64,000 bases of DNA, taken from assembly GCF_001540865.1 (NCBI RefSeq), contig NC_033638.1, positions 3,108,907 to 3,172,906 of the forward strand. The letters are read 5' to 3'. Source of the DNA: Ananas comosus (lineage: Eukaryota > Streptophyta > Magnoliopsida > Poales > Bromeliaceae). The notes below the pieces were generated by a model. The model saw only the letters and a list, made by a program, of their open reading frames with translations, was not told where the DNA came from and did no database searches. The translations under genes were made by a program, and so were the position numbers. Every line of letters begins with the position of its first letter. The first letter of the stretch is position 1. Below are positions 38,736 through 51,180 of the stretch, piece after piece.

Positions 38736-41700
38736 CCGCTACTATACTATTATGATAACGATCGCGCCCTCGACTCATAACTTGTTTATCGATAAGAAGT
38801 TCCGAATCGACGATCCACACCGTAAATCGTTATTTTACACATTTAAAACTCTAGAAATCAAAATTTTCACTAATTTTTCGACATCAATTTACGCTTACGA
38901 TCAAGAGGTCACAAATTTGACAATTTTTTAAACCCGGCCTAGTATGGATAAACTTGCTAACTTTAACTGTAAAAGATAGAATTTCTTGTAACAACCTGGA
39001 CTTCTAAAGTTATGAAATACGTGTAGGTTGGCTCGGAAAACTATTTGAAGAGTTCCGGTGAGAAAGTTCGGTGAAGTTCGGAAGCTTTCCGGCGTTTCGT
39101 GGCAGTAGGCGCGAAAAAGTAACCCGAAAGCTATGTGGGCACCGGAAGCTACAGATTTCGACATATCTGTGGATAAAAATGAGAGACATGTTCGAACATG
39201 TTTGAGAAATGGTAACATATAGACACCGCAGAAGGAATCGAGCGGAACTTTAGCGAAATTGGCTTAAAAGCATAGCGAAAGAATGAATGAATGGAGTTCA
39301 TTAACGTCCAATCAAGGTGAAGGTTAAGAAGATCTTACATAAAGTTAGAAAGTTTTTAGCAGTTTGTCCGGATGCATGAATACGAGTCGAAAAAAGCTAA
39401 AAAGCCCCAGTCTGGACCATATTACCCTGTACAGCAGTTGATGTTGTATGCGGTAACATACAAGCGAGCCCGAAAAGAAGGCAACTCTCGACAGTTGGAG
39501 TGAAAAAAGAGACTGTTACACCGGTGACACGAAAGTGACCGTACCTTTGCAAACTGACAAAGATTTGGTCTGCTGCAATTTACCATTGATTGGAGGGGAT
39601 TTATTTGCAATTGTACCTACAACTAAAATCCCTAAACCCCTCCCTCACAGCAGATCTCCTCTCCCTCTCTCTCCTCTCGTGTCTCTCCCTCTCCCTCTCA
39701 ACCGATTGCAAGACAAGGAGAAGCGAAAAGAAGAACAAGAAAGAAAAAAAAAGAAGAAAAAGAAGAAAATGATCGAGAAGCAGAACGCTTACCTCCCATC
39801 TTCATCTCTCATGCTGGAGGAGCTTGAGATGTAAACCATTTTCCTCTCATGGGCGGATAAGTTAGGGTTGGTTTTTTAAACCCTAATACCTGAGATTTGG
39901 AGCTTCTCAAGATGTTTAAACGCATTGGAGAGCCAAGAATCACATGAAATCCATGATTCCTCAAAAGGCTCTAATCGTGAAACCCTAGAGTTGTTTTAAA
40001 ACATGCCCTAGGATGATTCTAATTAACGGAAGTAATTTAGAAACTTCTTGGGTGATCAAGCTCGATTATGCATAGCATCATGACATCAATCCCAAGAAAT
40101 TGATTACGGAGCATTTATGTTAGGGCACCGAAAATGGGTCTTTTTGCCTCCGGGTTTTAAAGGCAAATTGTCCTGAGGAAACCAAAATTGGCACCTAACA
40201 ACAGCGTTGACACCGCTCAGCGGCAATCCACCGACGAGCGTAACGCGAAGTTATTGAGCCGAAACGGTCGTTTTGATACAGATAGCCCGCAGCAACGCGA
40301 CATAACGGTCAAAAATCACTGAAGATCGGAACTAGAACTTGATCCCAAGGAATAAACCCGGAAAAGACGGATCGCGTCGGAGGTCGTTTGGCAAGCGCGG
40401 CAAGATTCGGGAAGGCCAAAACCAGAGTGTGGGCAAGCGTTGCCGCCCAAGGCCGAATTGACAAGAACTACCAACAATCGACGCGCGTGTTATTAAGGTA
40501 GTGTTTAACCGAAACGCACTAGATCGAAGTGCCTTTAGTCTAAATTCCTAAGTAAGACTTCAAGTTGATGCATTTATGATACGGCATAGCATGATCGCTA
40601 ATACGAAAATTCATAATACATGAATAGGATGCTAAAAGGTTGATACATATAGAATGTAAAGTGAACGCAACTGTAAAGAGCCTGGACTAAATAATAAACA
40701 TGTTGAGAGCGTGAGTAAATGCTACATATAAATGGCAAATATGCGAAAAAACTTAATAAATCTAGGATAATATGTGACATCATTCAAGAATAAGATTATA
40801 AAAATGCAAATCCATATTCGATGACATAAGTTACAATGATGATAATAGAAAGGCATCGAGTAACACATCAGAGAGAGAGAGCATAATGCTAACAATAATT
40901 AATAGAAAGCAGAGGGCATAAGTGATAAAGGAGAAAATGCATGTTGAGACACTTGTGGAGACATTAAAATATGCTAATAAACAACCTAAGTTAACTAAAC
41001 CCCTAAGAATGACATAAATAAATAAGCATAGCTAAAGTAGATAGATGATATAAAGCAATCACGCCAATGCAAAAAACAAGCATAAAATATGCAAGTAAGT
41101 GCAGAAAATGCTAAAGATAAGGATTATGTAGTGACTGAAATAGAACACCTATAGAATACGCACGTAAGACATATATACACCACTAAGTCTTTGGACATTG
41201 TAGGTTAAATAAGAAGATCAAAAAACCTAAAATTACAAAAGAACAAAAGGTTGTGGAAAATGAAGAAGTATGCTTAAACCATACAGTCCAAAGGGAAACC
41301 CAGGTTGAAAAGAAATCCATATCCTAAGTGTAAATAAACCCTACGCAAACAATGTAAAGCAATAAAATACAAAGTAAATAACATATTGTGATAAAAGGAT
41401 GAGAACCTAGAGTCAATATGACCTTAGGAGATAAAGGCTTAGTACCTAGAGAGTACAGAATTCCAATAGGTTAAGACCAACCTTGTAATGGAATGGAATT
41501 CCGGAAATCCCAAAGCTTGCTTGATGCATCCCAAAGGGTGGTGGGTGTGTGCGACGATTCGCCGCCGCAGGGCTAGAAACCCTTGCTAGGGCTGTTACGA
41601 ACGATTTGCGCGGCGAGGACTGGTTAGCCAGGTTTGGACCGCGGTACCGCCGTTGACTAACCACTTGCCCGTAGGAGCCTGCGTGATCGACGATTTCGCC

Positions 41701-43215
41701 GCCCAGAGGTGACAAGTCATTGAACGCTAGGCACGTTTTGGATAGGTGTCAGTTCGTTGCGGCCCGCCAGAAAAAGACACGCTATGGACAAGAGAAGATA
41801 AAAGGTTAGCCACCCCACTTGTGCCAGCTGATGGGCTGCATGTGAGCAGCTCTTCAACCTCGAGCAAGACAGCGCGGACATAACGCGAAAATTACGCATG
41901 AACACCTCCACTAAGACAAAAAGAAGTCAGGGATGCCCTAAATAAGACTGGCTAAGAATACAACGGACCTTCAGAAGTAGAATGCCAAGCTAAAAAGAAA
42001 TAGCAATCGTTCAACGAGTCGTTAAGAGAAAAATAAGCTAAATAACAAGAATAGCTAAAAGAAAACGTCTCAAGAAAGGAATAAATAAGAGCTAAAAGTA
42101 AGCATTAATGGCCAAAGAGTAAATAATGCATAATGAACATAATATGTTAAAAGTAAGACTACTCATGATTCCAGAATATTGCATATATGCAATCGGAGGC
42201 AGACATGTATTTCAATTGAATACTAATATCTGTTGTACTATTGTTGACTCAACATGTTGGGCAACAAAGTGGAGCTCTAAGAACTGTTGCATGAGCTGTT
42301 CTATCATTGGGTGCTAAACCCCAACTGCACGGACTAGGACACTCACCCCAGGTTCTGCTTGGGGGTATAGTACCACGTGTCCGGCCGGCGTCTAGGCAAG
42401 GAATGTTAGTTCTCAGATAGCGGATCTCTATTTATACCCAGAGACGAGATACATACCAGGAGTGCTAGTTGGGAAGGTTTAAAAGACAATAACAAACTTT
42501 GTTTTAAGTTATTAAAAGAATGAATAATTATCGTTGTCATTTGAGGTAATGAACAAGAAAAATTATTTTGTAAAAATCATCTAAAATTGAATGCCGTACA
42601 TACACTTAGTAGTATTATGTTTCATCACTATCTTATGCAATCTGTTGAAATGAATACTGTCCTATTGGAACCTCTCGTATTGTTTTGAATCGCGACCCTA
42701 ACGTACAGGAAAACTCTCGTCCGTTCGGACGGTGGCGCAGCAGACTCAGACACGGCGCCAAATAAGCGATCCGGCCAAATGGGCGGGTGCGTCGGGTCGG
42801 ACAAATTTGTTGAATTTTACAGAAAATTCATTCACTACACTAATAAAGTTCAAAAACTCCGATCTTGATATCTGAAACGATCCGATCATGCTTCCTTTAT
42901 AGACCGTTCCGATTTTGACCGTCATATTTATGGCCCACTTGAGGACTTATATGATTTCGAAAATACAAAATTCTATTTTCTAAAGTTCAAATATCTAGAT
43001 TATTCGGAGTGGATCGTGATTCGGCAAGCTTCCACTCATTTAAACCAACTTATAGCACGAGGGCCCAATACTCATAATACTATATGTACCATGGCCTATA
43101 TATTTCAAATACTTAGATCAACTTCAACGCTCCGATCATCGATTCAATCACGATCATTTCAAGAACTATTGGAATAGGGACACAATGTCTCCTATCCTAT
43201 TAATATAAGTAAACT
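38736..43215. mobile_element. Foldback MITE split by an LTR
   Basis: The left part 38736-38996 (start GGTCCGCTACTATACTATTA; core GAATCGACGATCCACACCGT) and right part 42804-43215 (core complement TCCGATCATCGATTCAATC, end near TCCTATCCTATTAATA) belong together. The LTR 38997-42803 lies between them. Confidence 0.6.
38997..42803 (+). mobile_element. Solo LTR, ~3.8 kb, inside a MITE
   Basis: It starts TGTAACAACCTGGAC and ends GTCGGGTCGGACA. AATTT occurs just after the end (42804-42808) and two bases before the start (38990-38994), a likely target duplication with two extra bases. The 3' part (42690-42800) matches the 3' part of the LTR ending at 26937. No coding region inside; the ORFs are incidental. 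Confidence 0.7.
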
Positions 43216-43237
43216 TTACCCTATATATATATTATAG

Positions 43238-43274
<37 letters not shown>

Positions 43275-43542
43275 CTAGGTCCGGTAGGCTGCTATTCTAT
43301 TAAAAGAATTGGATCCACCGATGTCCCTAATCCAAGCTACGTTTTGAAGCGATCTGAAACTTCAAATGAATAATCAGCAGCCGTTTAAGCTGATCTACCA
43401 CAATTAGAAAATATTAGAAAACACAAAATTTTAAATATTAAAATTATTATCAAGTTCATTCTAAGTTTTGAAAAATGAACCGCATAAATGTAATAATCCC
43501 TAAAATAGAGTGACTTTCTCAATTCATAATCAGAGTTATCAA
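43275..43542. mobile_element. Left half of a foldback MITE
   Basis: It starts TAGGTCCGGTAGGCTGCTAT after an AT tract and follows the 38151 copy closely up to CAGAGTTATCAA, where an LTR start interrupts it. Confidence 0.65.
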
Positions 43543-44165
43543 TGACAGGACTGAATTTTGACAGTGCAACTACAAACTCTCTGTTGACGATGTTTATGCG
43601 GGGGCGGGGTAATTTAATTACATAAGCACCTGCGTGAAGTTTTAGAACACGAAACTGAATCTAAAAAGGAGACGATACGGCTACGAATTTTTAGATTTCA
43701 CTAGGCATGAATAGTAACATTTAGGAATAATCAGAAATCGTTTAAACACGAGGATAACCACGGTACACCAGTTGCTCTGGTCGCTATCGACCCTTCATAT
43801 CATCCAATAAGCTCGTTTCAAGCCAGCTTCATTGTTCTCTGGAAACTACCGGCGGACGGCATTTGAGAGTTTAGAGAATGACACACAATGGTGTGCGCAC
43901 GAAAAGCAAAATACATGTTTTATATGTAATTGTAATGTGTGATATTCATTCTGCTGTTGGAAGAAAGTTAGATTTCGATCGCGACAACCGTGGAGTCGAT
44001 TCATGATGAACCAAAAATCGTAGATTTGCCCATCGGTCTGACGCATTGGTAGCAATCCTTCGCTAAATCTGACTACGGAACTGGTCGCAAAATCACGATC
44101 AACCACGAACGCGTTGCTCGAGGAAGTCGGTGATCGACAAAATGATATTTTTTTCATAGGACCAA

Positions 44166-44219
<54 letters not shown>

Positions 44220-44275
44220 TGTATCGAATTGCGTGAATCAACATCATCACGGAGTACATACGCCGAAACGCGACA
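43543..44275 (+). mobile_element. 5' part of an LTR related to the 22900 LTR
   Basis: It begins TGACAGGACTGAATTTTG and parallels 22900-23650 through several blocks (TAATTTAATTA-ATAAGCAC, ATGAATAGTAAC, CCAATA-GCTCGTTTC, CAAATCTGAC-like). A 40+ bp T run lies at 44169-44213. An N gap cuts it at 44276. Confidence 0.7.
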
Positions 44276-44300
44276 NNNNNNNNNNNNNNNNNNNNNNNNN
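44276..44300. other. Assembly gap, 25 N
   Basis: Run of N between an LTR part and an (AT)n tract. Confidence 1.
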
Positions 44301-44327
<27 letters not shown>

Positions 44328-44333
<6 letters not shown>

Positions 44334-44720
44334 TAGACTACTATACTATTAATAGCATTAAGCGCTTGTTGCTATTATATTTTTGGCCTTTGGGTGAAGA
44401 AATGTATGGTTAGGATGATAGTGATCCTTTAAAGTTGAGTGGATGGTTGGTTGAATAATATGATGTAACAGATGGAAATAGTTAAAAGGGTAAATCTAAC
44501 GGTGAAAAACTCCATATATAGTACCAAATGCTTGGTACAATTGATAATATAGTAGCCAGACTCTATATATCTATACTATATATTAAAGTTAATAGGATTT
44601 CTTACCATGAATCAAAAAGGAATTAAAAAAATTTTCTACAAATGGTTTTGATCAATTTGTTAAAAAATTTATCAAACAAGAATGAACATTATGATCAATC
44701 TGTTAAAAAATAGTATTCCT
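44328..44720 (+). repeat. Duplicated segment, copy 2
   Basis: It repeats the order of 36277-36740: MITE-like unit, then a Helitron-like start (TCTATACTATATATTAAAG), and stops at the next N gap at the same word (AGTATTCCT) that ends the match in copy 1. Confidence 0.75.
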
Positions 44721-44820
44721 NNNNNNNNNNNNNNNNNNNNNNNNNNNNNNNNNNNNNNNNNNNNNNNNNNNNNNNNNNNNNNNNNNNNNNNNNNNNNNNN
44801 NNNNNNNNNNNNNNNNNNNN
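44721..44820. other. Assembly gap, 100 N
   Basis: Exactly 100 N, the usual placeholder for a gap of unknown size. Confidence 1.
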
Positions 44821-46899
44821 GTATAAACTAGACTACAAACTATTCGACGTAACAAATTGGCAAATAATGGTCAATTTGATCATTTCTTTTCTTCGTCCAC
44901 TTGACGATGAATTCACTGATGAATCATCGCTACGTTTATTGCTTGCATAGCCTTTTGTCTAACCGTCTTTAAGAACAATCCTCGGTCGCAATGTGCCGTT
45001 AACCTTTCTTAGCATTATCTCCTGACCTCGTATATTATTCTCTATCCTGTTTATTGCCTTTCTTTGAATCTTTTGGCAACTTTCCGAGTCCCGTAAATGT
45101 AGAAATGTAATAGTATAAAAAAATGCTGCGCCGGAGACGATAAAGCCTTGCTATAGTTTATCTCTTCTTCGAAATTCCGTGACGTTTGGGGGTCTGAGGC
45201 GGAACACCGACGTATCTTCGTATAGAAATGCGGCAATCCTGGTGTTGCAAGAGTCCCAATTGAAAATGATCTGCCGGCGAAGGCTCGCCTGTCGAGTCGT
45301 CACCTTCCTCATTGCTTTTGGCGAGATTTCAGATTCGGCAACACCGCCTGTGCTCTTAGAAGAAGACCTTGGATAGCGGAATAATTAGTTCCATAAGTAG
45401 GAAAGTCAATTTTCGTAAGTTGTCAAATCACCTTTGAGTGCCTACACTAATGCTTGCTGTATCTTCTTCATCTCCGCTCCGGTGCATTGCGGTAGCCGGA
45501 TATTGTGCGAGCCGGGAGGTTGTGCCGATTCGGTGAGTCATGGCGGTTCGTTACTTGAGTCCCGAGAAATAGTCCTTCTCTAGAACCGACCCGTTCGTAC
45601 CCATGTAATAATTTGATATACTCGTAACAACTCTCAGAATTCCTGTAAGTGTACGTTCTCGTATGCCAAATTAGCGCACATGTATCACATGACTAGCTGA
45701 TGCCAATATAGTAATAGTAAAAATTTATGATCCTCCATACGATATCAAAATCAAATTGACCTAATGCCACATTGGATGCAATAAAAATAAATCAAGAAAT
45801 AAAAGCACAGTCCTGTTGCTGTGCGGCCCTGTTGGACGAGATTTACGGGGAAAACTCCAAAACTGAGAAAACCGACGGTACCAAACCGACAAAATGTATT
45901 TCACTAAGGAGAAAGAGAGAATTATGCAAGTGCATTACCGATCGGGGTGGTGTTTGACCCACGTCGACTCTCTCGCGTAACCTCTATGAACTCTTGCGCA
46001 TCTCTGCCTGTGCCATTGCCTACTTCGATCCACGAACTTTCCTCACACTCGAATCCAACCCAAGCTTCAAATCACGTATGAGACCGAATCCACAAACGCC
46101 ACTGTCCACTCAATTACGACCCACATCCGAATCCACGAACTCGCCTTAATCTCGCCGAATCCACACATCGTTCATGAAGAACATCCAATTATGTGATTCC
46201 TTCGCTTAGAAGTTATAGGTATAACCAGGGAATAGAACTCCTACAGCGAAGCGGGAGATCAATCGACATATAAAATCGAAACATATCCGATTTAGTCAAA
46301 GATGTCTAATTTGTAAAAATATGTTTAGAATAAAACATTGCGAATCCTATGGTTTCTGCAACATTAGTATTTATATGACTAATCAGTTAAGAGAACCCCT
46401 ATAGCTTATATATATACTTTACGAATCAAAACGAGTAGGATCAGATAAGTTTCTTTCCAAAACACACCATGTACCGGAACAAGTAAAGCGTCCAGGGTAC
46501 CAGACATGAACGGAAATCACATGCGAAGCTGCTGTACCTGACCAGACTCGGCATCTTGTACCAAACAGGCTGTACCCTGAACAGCCCTTGATTATTGTCC
46601 CGGATACATACATCAACTTTTCTGTACAAACGCGATAGGCGTACCCTGACAAAAACTCTTTTATGCGTACAACAACTCATTCGCTGAAAATCATTGTCGA
46701 ATTGTTTCGAGTTTTACAAGCTCTTAGAAACTTTCTAATCAATTACAACTTGAAAACATGATTCTAAAATCTATAATTAAGTATGAATCACCATAAACAA
46801 GATTTAAAGCTTACCTAAGCATCGTGATTCATGTTTTACATGTTTTGCGTCCTTTCTGATTCTTCGAAGTCTTGGATTCTTCGATCTTCAATACTCCGC
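44821..46899. other. LTR-like debris, no supported gene
   Basis: It contains phrases recalling the LTR family: GTACC-rich words on 46480-46650 like those at 61560-61650, and a CGGTGAGT block near 45530. There are no clean ends and no ORF with a recognised domain. Confidence 0.4.
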
Positions 46900-48574
46900 T
46901 CCGGACTTCTTCAAGACTCCGACTCGGCCGACGAAACTTGCCAACACATAGGACCTAACACAATCCATGCCTAAAATGACGTCGTACGCCTCCAGTTTAA
47001 CGAGTTCTAACATCCGGATGGGCATTATCCAATCACCCACTTGCACCGGACACGACGAGCACTCCGTGTAGGTGTTAAATGACGAGTCGGGACCTTCGAC
47101 TCGCCACTTGCCACTTGCTTCAATGGGTATGTCATGCATGCGTGCAAATGCTCTACTAATAAACGAATGCGTGGCACCCGTATCGAACATAGCTCTGGAG
47201 GGAACTCCATGGATTAGAACCATACCTGCCACAACATCAGGCTCTTCAGCTTGGATAGGCTCCTCGGCTTGGGCCTGAGCGGCGAACACCTATCCGCTCG
47301 GCGCTGATCGAGTCACCTCCGGTTGGCGTGGTGCCAGTGCACGCCCTGCTGACACAGGGACATATGGGGCCCCTTCCTGATAAGGCGGGGGCGCTGGAGT
47401 CGATGCGACTAACGGAGTAGACGAGGCCCTTGCCGGACAGTCGCGGCTGATGTGTCCCTCTTGTCCACAATTAAAGCACCTTCCCTGTCGCTGTCTACAC
47501 TGCGGTGCCCGATGGCCTCTATCTCCTCAGATAGGGCACCGCTGTGGCCCACGGCCCCACGACTGCGACCGCGGATGCTTCGGGGGCCTCCTCGAACTAG
47601 ATTGTCCCCCCGAACCGCCACCCGATCGCTTCTTCCCCTTGTCTTGGGATCCGGCCAACAACTCGCGTTCCTCCCGCACGTGGGCATCTCCATGCTCTGC
47701 CCACAGCGCCTTGTTGAAAACCTCGGTGAAAGTCGTGAGCTGGAACAATTGCACTGCCCGATATATCCACGGCCGGAGTCCCCGCAAGAACCACTCGGCT
47801 CGATCCGCGTCATCCTTAACAACGTCCGGGACGCAATCTATGATATGGGAGAACTTCTGCTCATAGTCCACCACCGAACGGTCTCCCTATCTCAATTTGC
47901 GAAACCTCTCCTTCAACTTCCGCTTCTCGGTGTCGGGGAAGTAATTTCTGAACATCTCCTTCTTAAACTCCTCCCAAAGCATTGGTGGAAGGTCAGAGGG
48001 TCGATCCTGCTTCAACCTCTTCCACCATACCTTCGCCGCCTTTTCAAGACAATGGGTGGCGAGGGGCACCTTATCCTTCTCCGGGGTATATAGGTCCTCG
48101 AAGAGGGTCTCCATAGAGTCAATCCAAGACTCCACCACCGGCGGCTCCACCTTTTCCCCTTCAAAAGTTGGTGGTTTAAACTTCATGAACTTCATCAGAG
48201 TCGTCAGCGCACGTTCCCACTCCACTTCGTCGGCCGTCGTATCAAGTGTCGCCGAACCCGAAGCTGTCGGAGGCGCACTTGTCTGCTGCCGCCATCGGAA
48301 CTGCCGCTATGCCCTCACCCTCGACCGCTACCGGCGTGCGCGCCGAAGGTGCGGGCGGATCGCGATCTCTTGCCGCTGTCGCGGCCGCCGCCGCTGCCGC
48401 TTGCCGCTCCACGACTTCCTGGACCTGCTCGAACCGAGCCTCCTGGCGCTGCATCGCGCCCAACATCGCAGCGACCTGCTCCCGCAGCTCCTGCACCTTC
48501 TCCGATCTTGGCTGCTCGGGCTCCGCAGAAGGCGATACCGGAGCAGACCTGCGTACGTAACGCCTTGGGGACAT
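46900..48574 (-). pseudogene. Ty3/gypsy-type gag-protease remnant
   Basis: Read 5' to 3' on the minus strand. A Gln/Glu/Ala-rich N-terminal part (48574-48242) is followed by a retrotransposon gag domain (FKPPTFEG, WIDSMETLFEDLY, CLEKAAKVWWKR, FRNYFPDTEKRKLKERF; 48225-47887). A spacer and Cys-rich tail follow, with one intact CCHC zinc knuckle (CFNCGQEGHISRDC, near 47440-47480), and a first knuckle with a TGA where its second Cys should be. Then comes a retropepsin-like protease with active site DTGATHSFIS (47190-47160) and ILGMD (46964). Breaks: a one-base shift near 48240, a TAG before GDRS (47887 region), the TGA in the first knuckle, and a TAG near 47292. Homology ends right after ILGMD; RT, RNase H and integrase are missing. 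It would have formed the capsid and processed the polyprotein. Confidence 0.88.
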
Positions 48575-48947
48575 TTGCTCCTAAAAAGCAACAACTCAAT
48601 TAGTTATCTTAACCTGATAACTTTTTAACGTTCGCGAAACGAAACAACTCAATAATGAAATCGGGCGGAAGCTCGCAAGTGCTCTAGTGTTGGACTCTTA
48701 GTGTTGCGTCGTCGGGCGCCGACACAACCACTACAAGCCAAGAAACTAGTGTCACTTGGATCCGTCTCTATTCACAGCTAGAGACATGACACCAACTTCG
48801 ACCCAATCAATCAACTTCCGCCACCGTCAATGGCGTTCTACGTTCACCTCACTCGTCCCTCATAACCTAGGGTTTACCATACGGGTCTCCTAAGGTCATC
48901 CTAGACTCTCTCCTTTACTTTCATCTGTATCTTTATACCACTTTATC
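48575..48947 (-). other. Leader between LTR and gag, with worn primer site
   Basis: On the minus strand the sequence just past the proposed LTR end contains TGGTATAAAGATAC (48940-48927). It resembles the initiator-Met primer site TGGTATCAGAGC with changes. The rest is unremarkable. Confidence 0.4.
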
Positions 48948-50979
48948 TGTCCACCCCCAAGACCCGCTACCATTTGGTTTGGCCCCCGGCGCGTCGAACA
49001 GACGACCGAAACGGACAGGACCTCCCCCTGTCGCCCAATGGCTAGCCAACAAGATCATGTATAAAATTCCAGGAATCAATTCAAAATACACTGATCAAGA
49101 AGCAGCCACCAGTACAACAACCAAAACAAGATACAATAATTTAAACCATATAGAAGTACATAAAAGAGAAGGTTATCTATTACATCATTCAACTTAGTAA
49201 TTTGAACTCAACTTTTACATTCTTCCAAAAATATAAATACACCACTCCAAACCTCACCCTATACATGCATTCTACTCTCATAATATAAAATTAAGGGTAG
49301 AGCAATAATACAAAAGGGTAGGCTGGCTAATGTCAACTAGGGCGGCGGGCCCTTACCGCGATCCTCACGCTCCGCCCGAGACAGCCGAACTCGACCTGTA
49401 AAAAGTTGGGTGAGAACTAACTTCCTTAGTTCCCAGTGGGTTCGGCCGCCGACTCCGCCGGTCTCCCCACTAGGTCCAAGTGGGCACAGGTAGATAAACA
49501 GATAGATAGATATGGAAAGCTGTAGAAGCAGATAGAAAACTACTCTACTATGCTTGAATCATAAACATATGGATGCATGTACAATGAAGTGGTAAGCGAC
49601 TAACCCGTCAGCATGTCCAAAAGTAAAGCTATGCACTTATTCATCAATCTCGTTTACTTGTTTCTTAATCTCGTGGCTTCTCTGAAAGCTTGCCTACTGC
49701 TCACTAGCCATCTCGAAGGTAGGGAGGGTCAACTCGCACTACAAACTGAGACCGTCTGCCGGGACCCAAAATAGGCAATCCCTTGGGACCCAAAATAGGC
49801 AATCCCACGTGACCAACTCCGGAGCGCACTTCTTGTGTGGGGCTTCCATCACAAGCTAAAACAGACCGTGAGCATGATCCAATTCTCTCCACTCTAGGGT
49901 TACTACCATCATGTGGTCCATAGGCATCGTATACACCAAGTTCAACATGTATTACTTGTTTTCTTATACACTATCAACTAGACTGCCACTCGTCCATTGT
50001 TTACTATCGAGTAGATGCCACTCGTCCATTGTTTACTATCGACTAGATGCCACTCGTTCTTTGTTTAACATTAGACCAACCATTGAGCCCATCTCTTTCT
50101 CTGCACTATAGGATTCACAAGTCTCGACCCAATCCTTATCGATCCACTATATCAAGTATCCAATACATGTTACGATATCATCAAGGAAAGCATAAGGAAA
50201 GGCAATGCACAATCATCCTATAATGCAATAATATAAGATGCAAGAATCGAAATGTACTAAGACATAGAAGGGGGCCCAGTTGCTTCGGGATGGTCACCAC
50301 CCACCTCTTGGTGATGCCGCGATGATAGAAAACTTGACGTCGCGGTTCTTGCACGTCGCCCTAGCTCCTCGGGGCGAAGAGAGCCCTCAAGTACCCGCTC
50401 GGCGATTTCTCCGCACCTGCTCGTCGGATCGAGAAACTGACTTCGCCAACGCGTTCCGGGACCTAGCAATTAGGTTTGTGACCTATTAAATTAGACCAAA
50501 ACCCTAGATTTCCAAAATCCTAATTTCGTGCCCTAGAATGGCAACGGGGAAGAAATCCGTGGTGCGAGCTTCAATTGCGAGCCCGAACCATCTATTTATC
50601 TCCTCTAGGTTCCATTCGAACCAATTCTAAACAATAAAACCCAATCCTAAGAAATCCACCATGGATGGGTTTGGAGCTTACCTCTAAGCCAAGCTCCAAG
50701 CTTGCCCTAGCTTGAAGGAGAGAGGGAAGAAGACCTTCTTCTTCTTCTTTTGGACTTCTCCTTCCACTTCTTTTTCTTTGCCTTCCTCTCTTTCTCCTCC
50801 TTCTTCTTCTCCTTCTTTTCTTTCTAGAGAGAGAGAGGGAAAAAGTGTGAGATGGAGAGAGAGCAAATGAGAGCGGAAGAGGGGTTCCCCAGCCTCTAAT
50901 AAAGGCCATTTTGCAAATAGCCCCTCCAACTTTTCATCTTCAGAATCAGCCCTCTCTGGGCATTTTCGTAGTGAGTGAT

Positions 50980-51180
50980 CGGTCCCAGCTCGAGGAGACC
51001 GGTCCCCGAAAGCTGCAATTCCGAGCAGAGGGGATTTCGCGTTCGGGAACCGGTCCTTGCCTGAGAGACCGGTCCCCGGGAGACCGGTCCTTGTCCGAGA
51101 GACCGGTTCCCGAAAGTTGGATTCTCGGGACTTAGCCAAATTTTGGCTATTCTCGCTGGGCTGACGTTCGGGAACCGGTC
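50980..51180. repeat. ACCGGTC cluster 1
   Basis: Repeated GAGACCGGTCCCCGA / GGAACCGGTC phrases around the palindromic core ACCGGT. Further clusters lie at 53510-53990, 58250-58388 and 60660-60900. Confidence 0.9.

Noticed and set aside
47450..48628. Long plus-strand ORFs opposite gag
   Set aside because: They are shadows of the GC-rich minus-strand gag sequence; the zinc knuckle and protease motifs are all on the minus strand.
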